58,987 nt of DNA from Tritrichomonas foetus (taxonomy: Eukaryota > Parabasalia > Tritrichomonadida > Tritrichomonadidae), in the NCBI GenBank assembly GCA_001839685.1, contig MLAK01001193.1, positions 51,265-110,251 on the forward strand, given 5' to 3'. Of the stretch, positions 19,305 through 29,725 are shown piece after piece. The translations under genes were made by a program, and so were the position numbers. Each line of letters begins with the position of its first letter. The first letter of the stretch is position 1. Below the pieces are notes generated by a model that was given only the letters and a program-made list of their open reading frames with translations, was not told where the DNA came from and made no database searches.

Positions 19305-20291
19305 TTAGACTAAATCGGGGAACAGATTAGGATCAATTCCATTATGAAATCCATGTTTGATTGAAATTGCTATTGCTACCAATTTAATAGGATCTTCGCC
19401 AATCATCATAATTCTTCTGTCACTGACACCAGCACCACGTAAAACATCACCCAGCCTTCTACATAGCAAAGACATTTCTTCCCTTAATACCTGTGCTTCT
19501 TCATTAATTTTCACAATTTCAGTTCCAATGATGTCTTTTTCTTCTGTCATTTGAGCCAACTCATCGTTTCTCATGTTAATTTTATTATCAAACTCATTTA
19601 AAACATTTTCTAATTCTTCAATGGTTACTTTAGTATTTGCTGTATCGCGATTAGAATTTGAAATGCTTTCAAGAACATTCGAAAGAGTTATTTCTGCTTC
19701 TTTTGCTTCAATTTCAAGTTTTCCTCTAAGAATTGTATTGGTCCTGATTTCATTTGTGAATTGAGTTTGATCTTCTTGCTTCTTAGCAATTTTATTCAGT
19801 AAATTATTTAAAATATTTTGATTTTTGTTTGCTGTTTCTAAATTTGCCGCATATTGAATTTTATCAGTGGCTATTGTTTCTTTTAAGTTTATTATTTCTT
19901 CTTTTAATTCTGAGATTGTGGATTTAATTGATTCTATTAAATCTTGGAAACCTTGTTTCTTTTTATTAAAAGCTGCTTGCTTAGCCATCAACTCATTATT
20001 TAGTGAAGTCAGTGATTTTTGAACAATTAATCGATGTGAATTTCCGATCTGATTTTGCTTTTTTAGATCTTCAATTACACTATCATAACCATTTTTCACC
20101 AAAATCATGGCAGGACTTTGTTGTGAAAATTTATCTACTAATATTTGGAATGCCTTTTGATAGACTGCGAATATTGCACTTTTAGTGTGTGCTGTCATAA
20201 GTTCTTGTTGTATATAGTCTTCAACTTCATCTGAGAATTTCTTTGATGTCTTGGTTGGATTTAAATTCTCTCGTTCGTGTGCTTGTCTCAT
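19305..20291 (-). CDS. Coiled-coil protein, TSNAXIP1 N-domain-like
   Basis: First in-frame AUG at 20291 gives 328 aa. The open frame runs 43 codons further to 20420 with plausible protein (SRPLSSRRSLHVAVTAKPS) but without AUG, so the true N-terminus is uncertain. The segment FSDEVEDYIQQELMTAHTKS followed by IFAVYQKAFQILVDKFSQQ and ILVKNGYDSVI has the Y-x-x-AF-x-x-xx-D-x-F ... P ... I-x-x-xYD-x-x-I pattern of the translin-associated factor X-interacting protein 1 N-terminal domain, a family linked to sperm and cilia. The rest (about 130-310) is a long coiled coil rich in Lys, Glu, Asn and Ile. No signal or membrane segment is present. Probable role in flagellar or other cytoskeletal assemblies, by inference from the family. 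Confidence 0.7.
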   Translation of the reverse strand: MRQAHERENLNPTKTSKKFSDEVEDYIQQELMTAHTKSAIFAVYQKAFQILVDKFSQQSPAMILVKNGYDSVIEDLKKQNQIGNSHRLIVQKSLTSLNNELMAKQAAFNKKKQGFQDLIESIKSTISELKEEIINLKETIATDKIQYAANLETANKNQNILNNLLNKIAKKQEDQTQFTNEIRTNTILRGKLEIEAKEAEITLSNVLESISNSNRDTANTKVTIEELENVLNEFDNKINMRNDELAQMTEEKDIIGTEIVKINEEAQVLREEMSLLCRRLGDVLRGAGVSDRRIMMIGEDPIKLVAIAISIKHGFHNGIDPNLFPDLV

Positions 20292-20614
20292 TAGAGATCT
20301 CTGATAAAACGCAGCTGTTGAAGGTTTGGCTGTGACAGCCACATGTAAACTTCTCCTCGATGAAAGTGGCCGGGAAAGAGTCGGAAGTTGCGAAATCAAA
20401 CCAAAATTTTGAGATTTCAAACGTATGAAATCTTTTCATCTAACATGTCATATATTATTGTTTTAAAGCGTGGCTGTTTTAAAAGTCATGGAAATGTGAA
20501 TCACAGAACTTCATTATGTATATATATTTGCTGAGTATTATTTATGTCTTTGTAATAAAAAGAATAGAATAGAATATTATTAAAGAATCGATTTTATACA
20601 CGTTTATAATACAA

Positions 20615-20866
20615 TTATGTTTTTGAGTTTCTATAGGCAGATGGTGTTGATGGTGTTGATGGTGGTCGTATTCGAATAGGTGATACCTCGTCTTCAGTGA
20701 TATCTGTTAATGAATCACTCATATCTTCAAGTGGCGGGATGTAGTTGGAAGAGGGTGCAAGCATGATCATTCCTGGCTGTCCCATAGGATCATTATTATT
20801 AGCATTTATATCAAATGTGTTTACCCCAGGAACACCTAGTTGAGGCCCTAATATCATCAAATTGGC
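20615..20866 (-). other. In-frame continuation of tetraspanin tail beyond its TAA stop
   Basis: Directly after the tetraspanin stop (TAA at 20869-20867) the same frame stays open for 83 codons to a stop at 20615. The peptide begins Ala-Asn-Leu-MMILGPQLGVPGVNT, repeats the motif of the preceding tail (VIMLGPAIDQ; MMILGPQLG; MIMLAPSSN), and ends in a Ser/Thr/Pro-rich segment. The shared motif on both sides of the stop shows that the two parts were, or are, one tail. It is either translated by readthrough or lost by a recent nonsense mutation. Confidence 0.65.
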
Positions 20867-21844
20867 TTAAGTTGGTGCTTGGGTGACAACACCAGACTGA
20901 TCAATTGCTGGACCTAACATAATAACTTTTGAAGCGCCTGAATATGCACTTGCTTCGCTCTGTGGCCTGCACGTTTGTGATCCAGTTTCTCTGTCAGTAA
21001 ATTGTGTTTCAACAGCACTATCAAGTCCATTAATAAGTGGTGATGATCCAACGCTTTTAATACATCTATCAAATTCACTTTCTGTATTAAATGATTTAGA
21101 ATAACTTGAAGAAAAGAAACTATCTTCACTGTTTTCAAATGGATCATCAGACTCTGCTTCAATTTTTTCATCTAATTCAAAACATAATAAAATGATAAAG
21201 AATATACCCGTAGATAAGACATAAAGCATAAATAAAACAGCTAAAGGAACAAAGATATTAAAATTATCGTCAATAAAATCTAATAAAGCTTGACGACAAT
21301 CATAAACATTTGTAGAGAAATAATCTATTTTATTTCTTTTTGTAGATGAATCCTGTAAATTGAATTGAGCAGTTTCCCAAACAGTTAAATCATATAATAA
21401 TGAAGTTGATTTTGCGTAACATCGATCAGGTGTTTCAACATATCCACAACACTTGAATGCATTTTCAAAATGAGAGTAAGATCCATTATAACTTTTCGAG
21501 TGCCAAAGATTAGATGCTGCATCTAAGATAATATCAACTGGACCAGAGATAAATGAGACTAGAACGATATATAAAACAAAAAACAATGCGCAAACCACAA
21601 TTTGTCCGATTCGATAAGGTTTCCCTTTTGCCCATGATGCATAGAGCATAAAAGCGAATACTAATGCACAGAACACACATAAACATATGCACAATATTTG
21701 AAAATTGTTTTTTTCATCACCAGTAATTTTTTCTGGTTTTAACAAAATGGAGCCTATTAAAAATATAACCATAAACACACATCCTGTTAATATGGAAGTC
21801 ACTGTAGAAAGAATTCCCACAGTGATTTTTGCAGTGCAATTCAT
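20867..21844 (-). CDS. Tetraspanin
   Basis: 325-aa four-pass membrane protein starting at the ATG at 21844. Hydrophobic helices lie at about 8-36, 50-70, 78-102 and 199-222. The large extracellular loop between helices 3 and 4 carries the family-defining CCG motif (Cys132-Cys133-Gly134 in FKCCGYV) plus Cys142 and Cys183, enough for the two conserved disulfides. The cytoplasmic C-terminal tail is unusually long (about 100 residues, Ser/Asp/Glu-rich) and its VIMLGPAIDQ motif recurs after the stop. Tetraspanins organise membrane microdomains; in trichomonads they occur on the plasma membrane, flagella and vesicles. The TAA ending the frame may be a nonsense mutation or a leaky stop, since the next 83 codons are open and related. 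Confidence 0.9.
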   Translation of the reverse strand: MNCTAKITVGILSTVTSILTGCVFMVIFLIGSILLKPEKITGDEKNNFQILCICLCVFCALVFAFMLYASWAKGKPYRIGQIVVCALFFVLYIVLVSFISGPVDIILDAASNLWHSKSYNGSYSHFENAFKCCGYVETPDRCYAKSTSLLYDLTVWETAQFNLQDSSTKRNKIDYFSTNVYDCRQALLDFIDDNFNIFVPLAVLFMLYVLSTGIFFIILLCFELDEKIEAESDDPFENSEDSFFSSSYSKSFNTESEFDRCIKSVGSSPLINGLDSAVETQFTDRETGSQTCRPQSEASAYSGASKVIMLGPAIDQSGVVTQAPT

Positions 21845-22671
21845 TGAGTATTTTAAATTTGCTTATTATTCAATTACATTTCGGAACCCTTTGATCGTCA
21901 AATACTAAAATTTCCCACAATTTGACGTTTAATTCAATACGACAATTTTTTTCTTTTAATTATGATTGAATGTGATCTGCTGTCAAATACAGATTTTTTA
22001 GTGGTCACGAAACAAGAAGTAAATCAGGAAAATCCATATTGAATAATACTAAATAGCTTTGATGGAAAGTTCAAAGAAATAAACTAAACTGACAACATCC
22101 ATTTTGAATAGTCATAAAATCTACAAATATTAGTAATATTATATTACTCGAATTTTGAACGAAAAATTCGATTTGATCTAAAAGTTGAAGATTTTAAAAA
22201 TATCAATTTTGCTCATATGTATCGTTCAAAAGATTTTAAACATTTCCATTTCTTTAGGAAATATTTGATTATGAAAATTTTTTTTGAACATGATTTTATC
22301 ATATATATAGCATATAAACAGTGTTTTGAGTGTTATATATGAACAAACTTGCCTAAAATTAAGAATTCATCATTTTAGTGAATCCTTAAGAACAAGCTTC
22401 TTTTCTTTGATAAACTTTTTGAGATTATGTTTGGTCTATTAACTCTCAGGTTATCGTAGGTGTTTTTCTAGATCGACCGCAGAAAGTCGAGTAAAACAAC
22501 AACTTTTACATTATTGACTAATGTGAAGTATTTTCTTATAAATAAATTGATTTCCACAACGTCTAAACCAATCGCAAAATGAACTTTTCTTTTGAAAGAT
22601 TTCTTCAATGAATTAATTCAATTTACTGAGATTAATATAACCATATTATTGTGAAATTCTAATTTCTCGCA
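21845..22671. other. Divergent intergenic region
   Basis: 827 bp of AT-rich DNA between the tetraspanin and BEACH genes. Upstream of the BEACH frame the sequence TCTCGCATTGACGG contains the only start-like codon (TTG) after an in-frame TAA at 22660. No gene is seen. Confidence 0.45.
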
Positions 22672-25600
22672 TTGACGGATTTATTAGTTCTTGAGCAAGA
22701 TTTTCCTGACACATATTACAACAAGGAGGTACGCTTTCCTGATATATCATTAGATAAAATTGTCCCTTACGATCCCAATTTTTATCTAAAATCCAATATT
22801 TCCTTGAAAGATGTGTGCCAATTTGCCTTACCGCAAAAATTAAGGGAGCTGATATCTATTCAAGAGAAAAATATTGAAGACTCGAAACCTTTAATTTTTT
22901 CATATAAAGAGTTAATAACTTTCTATCGTGAAAGAATGGAGAACTTAAGTGAAAAACAAAATCTACTCATTGTAGCATTTATTATTACTTATGTAAATTC
23001 ATTATGTTTATTTGAAGATTTCTGTGAAGATTTTGATATCATACTCAATGATAAAATTTTGCCATCAAATCCAATAGAAAGTAACAGATACAGTTATATT
23101 CAAAATATCAACTTGTTTTTATTCAATTGCGTTTATTCACTTCAAGACCATATTATATTAAAATTATATAATCAAATATTTCGATACTGGGCAGCAGCAG
23201 GACCAAATGCAATTCTTAATTTTATTCCAGTTTTAAATCAACTTCTTTATCAATGGCGTAGTAACTCATTTTTTGATGTTTTTATTCATTCGTCTTTATT
23301 TTCAGGAATTTTGAAAGCTGCCCAAACAAACTTTTTTTTATTTAATTTTGTGAATTGTTGTGTTCACATCAATCCATCAGACTCGTTTCAATCTGATATG
23401 CTTGTCTGGATAGCTCCTTATTTTTTGAATAATGATTTGAGAAATGAAGCATCAACTTTCATATATGAGGCTTTGAAAGTTGCAGGCGACAAAAAAGACC
23501 TTCAAAATAATGTTTTAATTGTGATTGGAAACATTGTAACCAACCTTGTGAGTAGTGATAATACTGAAGCAATTATTGTCTTATTGGATGTAGTAACTCA
23601 TTGTTTTCCTGGTTTACAATTAAGTTTAATTCAAAACGCCTTTCAAACTTCGATTTTTGATAATATGGCCAAAATTGCCATTACGTCTGACCAATATTTC
23701 AGAAAGTTTTTATTCTTTCTCACTAAAATGGGAACTGATTATTTAGAATTCATTGAATTTTTCGCATCAAGACAATCAGTTAGATCTATTTTGAAACAAT
23801 ATAAACCAAAAGAAATTCCTATTTTTTATTTATTTAGATTTGCATTTTGCTCACAAATAACAAAAGATTTCAAATGCCAATACATTCGAAATTGGACTGC
23901 AATTGAATTGCTTTTAGCTTTACTGATGAAGGTTAATGACCAAGAAATTGAAATTGTTAAATACTTAAGTGAATTAAGCAGTAATAATGGAAATTTAATT
24001 GAATTGGATAGAGCTGGTTTGCCAGAATTTATCTTAAAGCGTTTACCAATTATTCAACATCAAACCGAATTGAGAGAAATGTATTTACAATTGTTTTCAA
24101 AAATTACAGCAAGTATTTTTAACAATACTACTTTTTATCGAACAATTGAACTATTAAAAATCCCAGATTATGAATATTCGACTGAAATTTTGGATATTTT
24201 AAATAATCATTTGGATTATAGAAATAACAATATAATTGAAAGTCCAACTTCATTTTTCAGATTTGATAGCCCAAATGGCTGTGGATTATTTGATTCTTCA
24301 GTTAAATTACCAGGTAATTTTTCAGTTTGTTTTTGGATCAGATTAAATGATATCTTCTCTGATCATGAATCACCTTTACTTTATATTGATTTTGGTAAAA
24401 ATCACATGTGTGTGGAATTTGAAGGAAATTATTTGTATTTTGTGGATAAACGTGATAAAAAGCAACAAATTGATTATAAATTTAATCAAGGAGAATGGTA
24501 TTTTACAACATTAGTATTTTCAAAATCTTTGGTTTCCAGTAAACTCACTTTATTTGTCAATGGTAAAGAAGAATCATCTGTCGATATGTCTGCTACTTTT
24601 TCTATTAATGTATTAAGTTCAGATTGTAAATTATCTATTTGCTCAATTGATGGTTCAACCAAATCTGAAAGCTTAATATGTGATATTTCATCAATTTTTG
24701 TTTTTGGAACAAAAGATACCACTTTAATGACCAAAAATTTACGTGCATCAAACATTCCAAAATCATTGTATGATTCATTAATTTGCTGCTATAATCCATC
24801 AAATGCTCATGGAAGTCAATGTTTCAATGTAAATTCATCAAAAGTCTCTGTTCCTTATAAAGGTCGTGCAATTCCATATGTATCAAATATTTATGATGTT
24901 GTTCAAACTGTTGGTGCCGTTCAGAATTTCCTTCCTTTATTTAATCGACTTTCATCTGACTATGAAGGCCCAAAAATTCAAACTGAGAAAGGTTCAGATT
25001 ATTTAAGAATTTTGCTTTCTATTTTTGCTAAAATGGTTAAAATTTGTGAACCAATGTTTGTGTCAACAAGATTCTTTGAATTACTAGCAGCTTTTCTATA
25101 TTTCTGTGAAGAAAAATATCTCACTGTCCCTGTGATTACTGAGCTTTCTGAATTATTTAATTCAGTGAAAAGTATTAATTTGAAGGCACAAATGATTATT
25201 TCAATCTTTCTGAATTATTCATTTGCGGTAAAACTTCAAATTTCTGCATTTGCAACTTTATATGATAATATTTTGCCTATTCTTGTCAATGAATGGCTAA
25301 ACAAAGAATTTGATTTTCGAATAGATTCATTAACATATAGTACAATTCAATATTTCTGTACGCCTTCTGAAATCTCCGATTTTTCATGGAAGTTCTTAAA
25401 AAGATTGTACCTTATTGACCCATCACAAGAAAACATAGATTCTTTAATTATGAGTCTGCTTCTCTTTAAATCTGATTTTGTTACAGAAAAAATCTTGGAT
25501 ATCCTTCTTGATTTAATTGCAGAACATACAGCAGTGTTATTCCGAAAATATTCATATGTTTCTCCATTTATTGTGGTTATGGGCGAAAATTCACCAGAAG

Positions 25601-28600
25601 CTGCAATTTTGGCATTAAAGTGTATCGTTTCGCTACATGAATTTTCTGATTTTAATCTTGAAAATGCTCTTTATCAAGTCATCACAGTTATTCATAAAAT
25701 GGAATATTTTGATGTTTTTACACAAACTGTCTTTGACATATTTATGAGTGATAGAAAAATAATCAATAATCCTATATTCTTCCCTCTTGTAATTCACTCA
25801 ATTATGCTTAGTAGTGAAGAAAAACAAAAGAACCTTATTTCAATTTTATATGAAAGCATTACTAAATATACAGAAGCAGCAGCAGCAATTACTGATTTCC
25901 ATTCATGGCCATCTTTATTAATTGCAGCAATCAGAGTAATTTATGATCCCAATACAGAAGTGGAAATGTTTTCGTTACCTTTTACTTGTCTCTTTGAAAT
26001 TGAGTTTAAAGAAGGTCGTATCAACAAGATCGCTGATTTTTTTGATTATTTGGATTTGCTTGCATCAAAATATAAACATAATTATCGTTCACTTAAACGA
26101 AGAATTCTTATGTCTATTTTACATAGTAGTACTATAAGTTCTGAACAACTTGTTGCATTGTTTCCGATCGCTTTTGAATTTATGGTATTCGACTTTACTG
26201 TTTTATCTATTGAAGAAAACTGTCAACTATCATTCAAAATCATTCCTATTGACACTGTCAAAATAGATGAAATAGATTTAGAGCTTGCGTCAACTTTGGT
26301 TTTTGCAGCTTTAAATGAAAACGTGAAAATTAAAATATGTGATGTTTATGAAATTCATATAGCCCCAGCTGCTGCATTTATTGCTTTGAATTTCTTTAAA
26401 GTCGGGTCAGATAAAAATGCACTCTTTGTGAATGAAATGACAAAACATTTCCCTTCTTATGATGACGAAACAAGGAATTTATGCAATTCTATGCTAATTC
26501 AGTCATTTGTGACTGGAAAAGAATCAGATCTATTTAAGAATACTTGGTTCAGTTCAATCTTCCAATTATCCGAAAAAATTATTGAAGCTCGTGAAGCACG
26601 GGTTAACTCTATAATGTCATATTTAAATGAAGGCAAAATTGAAATTCTTGGTTTAGATGAATCACAACCAATTGCGAAAAGATTAATTGCTGTTACTGAT
26701 CCAGAATCATTTGCTAAATTCTTTGTTGAAAATGATCTTTATATTAAAGAGCAACAAATCAATTTTGAAAGCGAAAAGAAAATCCTAAGTAAGCTTAAAG
26801 AAACATTTTTACGTGATATTGCTAAAGTTCCTGGTCCATGGACACAAATTGATGCTGATAGGAAGTTTAAAGCACTTAACAGAATCTCGAAACGAGGACA
26901 AAGGATTTTAATGGTAATTAATAATAAGTTTCATGATCATCATGAAGCTGCAAAGAATAGAGACTGCCAAAATGAGCTACAAGCAGCACCCGAAATATTT
27001 CATTATAAACCAATTAGACAACTTCCATTTATTTCTGAAAGTCGTTACTTTTCATCAAAAGTAACTCTTCGTTCAATTGCTAGACAATATGTTGGAAATT
27101 TATGTGTGTCAGATCAATTTATTACATTTGTCTCTGAAAATAAAAGTACATGTATCTTTTGGAATCGAACCGAATTCATTTTAAATCGAAGAGTTGCCAA
27201 CATTGACAATTCATGTGAACTTTTTACTTTAAGTGGTAGAAGTTACTTTTTCATCTTTTCGAAAGGTGAAAGAAAACGATTTTATAATTATCTTTCTCAT
27301 TTAAATATACCACTAAGGGATACCAAAGTAGGTGATAAATTCGATTTCTTTAACTCCCTTCGTCGAGTTTGCCACTCAATTTTCCAAAATAAATCTAGTG
27401 AATCTTTGGTTAATAAATTAAATCTTGTTCAATTATGGCAAAACAGGAAAATTAATACATTTGCTTACATATACTACTTGAATCTTCTGAGTGGTAGAAG
27501 TTATAATGATCTAAAACAATATCCAATCTTCCCTTACTTAATTAAAGAATGTGACTCTCAATCTATTGATTTTGAAGATCCTTCAATATTCCGTGATTTG
27601 GCAATTCCTACTGCTTTTATTTGTCAGCATCAGCGTGATATTCCACCGGGAATTAATTTATTCAATCAACTTCCTTCATCAGAATTCCTGACAACTTGGG
27701 GAATGATCCGTGTTGAACCTTTTACATCTTTACAAATTTCTTGCCAAGGTAATAAATTTTTGGAGTCATCTCGTCAGTTTTATTCTGTGAAAGGTGTCTG
27801 GAATAATATGCAGCAAAGCATTTTGGCAAATGAAAGCTTGCCTGAATATTTCACATTTCCTTATGTTTATATAAATGAGAATCATTTTGATTTAGGTGTA
27901 AGACCAAGTGACCAAATTACAGTTGATGATGTCATTTTACCAAATTGGTCTAAAAATGCATTTATTTATGCTTCTGTTAATCGAATTGCAATGGAATGTG
28001 ATATAGTTTCCAAATCGATTCATCAATGGATTGATTTATTCTTTGGCATAAAGAGAAGATTTTATGATGGTGCAAAACTTTACCCAGATTTTTCATATCC
28101 CGAAATGAATGAAGAAAAGAAAAAGAAAGAAAAAAATAATATTTCAATTGAAAATTTAACTTTAGTTGAAAACTTTGAAGTTCAATTTACTGAAGAAGAA
28201 AGAATACAAAATTGTGAGGAATTCGGAACAATGCCTCTTGAGTTATTCACCGAGCCACATGCTGAAAGAGGATCATGCCCGAATTCGATTTTAATAGATT
28301 CACCAAGTCAGCCAACAAATGTAATCAATAAAATGAGTAAATATAATAAAATATGTCGTATTAGTACTGCTTCACCAGTTAATCATATTAAAAAGAACGT
28401 GATTCAATGTGATGAATCTAAACTTTATACAATTAAAAATGATGAATTAGTAGAAACACCACTTCCCATCGTTTGCGGAGAGTTACTTTGCGTTTCAAGA
28501 CTATTCAATATTGCGGTTTTTGGAACACGAACTGATAACTTCTTAACTGTCTTCAATTTGAATACCAAAGAAATAAAAACAGAGTTTCATATCCATTCAA

Positions 28601-29268
28601 TTATAACTTGTGCAACAATTACTGGTAGTCGGTATTTAGTTACTGGTGGAAGTGATTGTTCAATACGAGTCTGGGATCTTTCTGATTATAAATTAGTTAA
28701 ATCATCTGGTTATCATTCTGATTATATTACATCAATTGGATGTTGTTGTGAAAATGGTCTTTTAGTATCTATAGATAAATTTAATACAATTGTTTATGAA
28801 ACATTATTTGATAATGTTTTCATTAATTCGATTAAACTTGAAAAACTCGATGAGAATGATACATTCATTCCTCAAATTTGTGTCTTTCGATCTGGTATTG
28901 TTTGTGTGAGTCAAAAGAATCGAGTTATTTATTTTGATTCACATGGAAAAGAAATTTCACACTATACACTTCATGGCGATTTCATTGAAATGCATAAATA
29001 CGTGGATTTCGATACTCGTGAAATTTTAATTGTTGGTTATGAGTCAAAATGCATCGATTTGATTGATATGACTACTTTTACACCTTTTGCTCGAATTGAA
29101 ACTTATCATTTCCATTTTTACCCATTAAAGAATTCAAAAGCGCTTCTTGTTTCAAGTCATGATGAACTTAATGTTTATAGTTTTGCTAATTTCATTCCAC
29201 CCGTGATTTCTAACTTTGGAAATGATGAAATTTCCCCAATTGTAGTACTACGACATTATGAAGCATAA
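22672..29268 (+). CDS. BEACH-WD40 protein (LvsA/neurobeachin-like)
   Basis: About 2198 codons. Residues 1-530 and 700-1400 are alpha-helical, HEAT-like. A concanavalin A-like lectin domain lies at about 533-690 (FSVCFWIRLND, GEWYFTTLVF, LFVNGKE). A PH-BEACH domain is at about 1450-1550. The BEACH domain (about 1560-1860) is recognised by LVQLWQNRKINTFAYIYYLN, LSGRSYNDLKQYPIFPYLI, RDLAIP and VILPNWSKNAFIYASVNRIA. C-terminal WD40 repeats (about 1900-2190) include TGGSDCSIRVWDLSDYK. BEACH proteins act in vesicle fusion and fission and membrane scaffolding. The start is a problem: an in-frame TAA at 22660 precedes TTG at 22672, and the first in-frame AUG is codon 89 (22936), although codons 1-88 look like genuine protein. 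Either a base error, a cryptic upstream exon or a non-AUG start is involved. Confidence 0.9.
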   Translation: MTDLLVLEQDFPDTYYNKEVRFPDISLDKIVPYDPNFYLKSNISLKDVCQFALPQKLRELISIQEKNIEDSKPLIFSYKELITFYRERMENLSEKQNLLIVAFIITYVNSLCLFEDFCEDFDIILNDKILPSNPIESNRYSYIQNINLFLFNCVYSLQDHIILKLYNQIFRYWAAAGPNAILNFIPVLNQLLYQWRSNSFFDVFIHSSLFSGILKAAQTNFFLFNFVNCCVHINPSDSFQSDMLVWIAPYFLNNDLRNEASTFIYEALKVAGDKKDLQNNVLIVIGNIVTNLVSSDNTEAIIVLLDVVTHCFPGLQLSLIQNAFQTSIFDNMAKIAITSDQYFRKFLFFLTKMGTDYLEFIEFFASRQSVRSILKQYKPKEIPIFYLFRFAFCSQITKDFKCQYIRNWTAIELLLALLMKVNDQEIEIVKYLSELSSNNGNLIELDRAGLPEFILKRLPIIQHQTELREMYLQLFSKITASIFNNTTFYRTIELLKIPDYEYSTEILDILNNHLDYRNNNIIESPTSFFRFDSPNGCGLFDSSVKLPGNFSVCFWIRLNDIFSDHESPLLYIDFGKNHMCVEFEGNYLYFVDKRDKKQQIDYKFNQGEWYFTTLVFSKSLVSSKLTLFVNGKEESSVDMSATFSINVLSSDCKLSICSIDGSTKSESLICDISSIFVFGTKDTTLMTKNLRASNIPKSLYDSLICCYNPSNAHGSQCFNVNSSKVSVPYKGRAIPYVSNIYDVVQTVGAVQNFLPLFNRLSSDYEGPKIQTEKGSDYLRILLSIFAKMVKICEPMFVSTRFFELLAAFLYFCEEKYLTVPVITELSELFNSVKSINLKAQMIISIFLNYSFAVKLQISAFATLYDNILPILVNEWLNKEFDFRIDSLTYSTIQYFCTPSEISDFSWKFLKRLYLIDPSQENIDSLIMSLLLFKSDFVTEKILDILLDLIAEHTAVLFRKYSYVSPFIVVMGENSPEAAILALKCIVSLHEFSDFNLENALYQVITVIHKMEYFDVFTQTVFDIFMSDRKIINNPIFFPLVIHSIMLSSEEKQKNLISILYESITKYTEAAAAITDFHSWPSLLIAAIRVIYDPNTEVEMFSLPFTCLFEIEFKEGRINKIADFFDYLDLLASKYKHNYRSLKRRILMSILHSSTISSEQLVALFPIAFEFMVFDFTVLSIEENCQLSFKIIPIDTVKIDEIDLELASTLVFAALNENVKIKICDVYEIHIAPAAAFIALNFFKVGSDKNALFVNEMTKHFPSYDDETRNLCNSMLIQSFVTGKESDLFKNTWFSSIFQLSEKIIEAREARVNSIMSYLNEGKIEILGLDESQPIAKRLIAVTDPESFAKFFVENDLYIKEQQINFESEKKILSKLKETFLRDIAKVPGPWTQIDADRKFKALNRISKRGQRILMVINNKFHDHHEAAKNRDCQNELQAAPEIFHYKPIRQLPFISESRYFSSKVTLRSIARQYVGNLCVSDQFITFVSENKSTCIFWNRTEFILNRRVANIDNSCELFTLSGRSYFFIFSKGERKRFYNYLSHLNIPLRDTKVGDKFDFFNSLRRVCHSIFQNKSSESLVNKLNLVQLWQNRKINTFAYIYYLNLLSGRSYNDLKQYPIFPYLIKECDSQSIDFEDPSIFRDLAIPTAFICQHQRDIPPGINLFNQLPSSEFLTTWGMIRVEPFTSLQISCQGNKFLESSRQFYSVKGVWNNMQQSILANESLPEYFTFPYVYINENHFDLGVRPSDQITVDDVILPNWSKNAFIYASVNRIAMECDIVSKSIHQWIDLFFGIKRRFYDGAKLYPDFSYPEMNEEKKKKEKNNISIENLTLVENFEVQFTEEERIQNCEEFGTMPLELFTEPHAERGSCPNSILIDSPSQPTNVINKMSKYNKICRISTASPVNHIKKNVIQCDESKLYTIKNDELVETPLPIVCGELLCVSRLFNIAVFGTRTDNFLTVFNLNTKEIKTEFHIHSIITCATITGSRYLVTGGSDCSIRVWDLSDYKLVKSSGYHSDYITSIGCCCENGLLVSIDKFNTIVYETLFDNVFINSIKLEKLDENDTFIPQICVFRSGIVCVSQKNRVIYFDSHGKEISHYTLHGDFIEMHKYVDFDTREILIVGYESKCIDLIDMTTFTPFARIETYHFHFYPLKNSKALLVSSHDELNVYSFANFIPPVISNFGNDEISPIVVLRHYEA

Positions 29269-29725
29269 TAGTACTTATTTAAAATGTTTTCTAAAAACTT
29301 TGAAATGTCAACATGTTTATTAAAAATAAACGATTAATTCACGATAGATTTCTTGCTGCTTTTTATTTTTAATTGATAGGTGGATACCATTGAATAATAA
29401 TCTATGATATATAATTGATAAAAGATTCTTGTAGAATTACATGAATTACTTGTTGGCATTAATTCTCAATCAAACATGATAATCTGTGATAAATATAATT
29501 ATATAATTCAACTTTTATTATATAGCAAATAATATTTACCCTACATTAGTGATTCTAGAATCTAGTTTGAGCTTGGGCCTCTTATTATATCAATGAAATT
29601 GGTTTTTGGCTGAATGATATTTTTCAATACTTTACATGAAATATATTCAATAAATCAGGAATATTTCTGAACTATATTTTTTCTGATTATATTTAGTTGG
29701 CCAAGAAAAATCTTCGATTTTAAAA
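29269..29725. other. Intergenic region between same-strand genes
   Basis: 457 bp of AT-rich DNA between the BEACH stop and the NOT1 start. It must contain the 3' end of one and the promoter of the other; no distinct element is recognisable. Confidence 0.45.
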
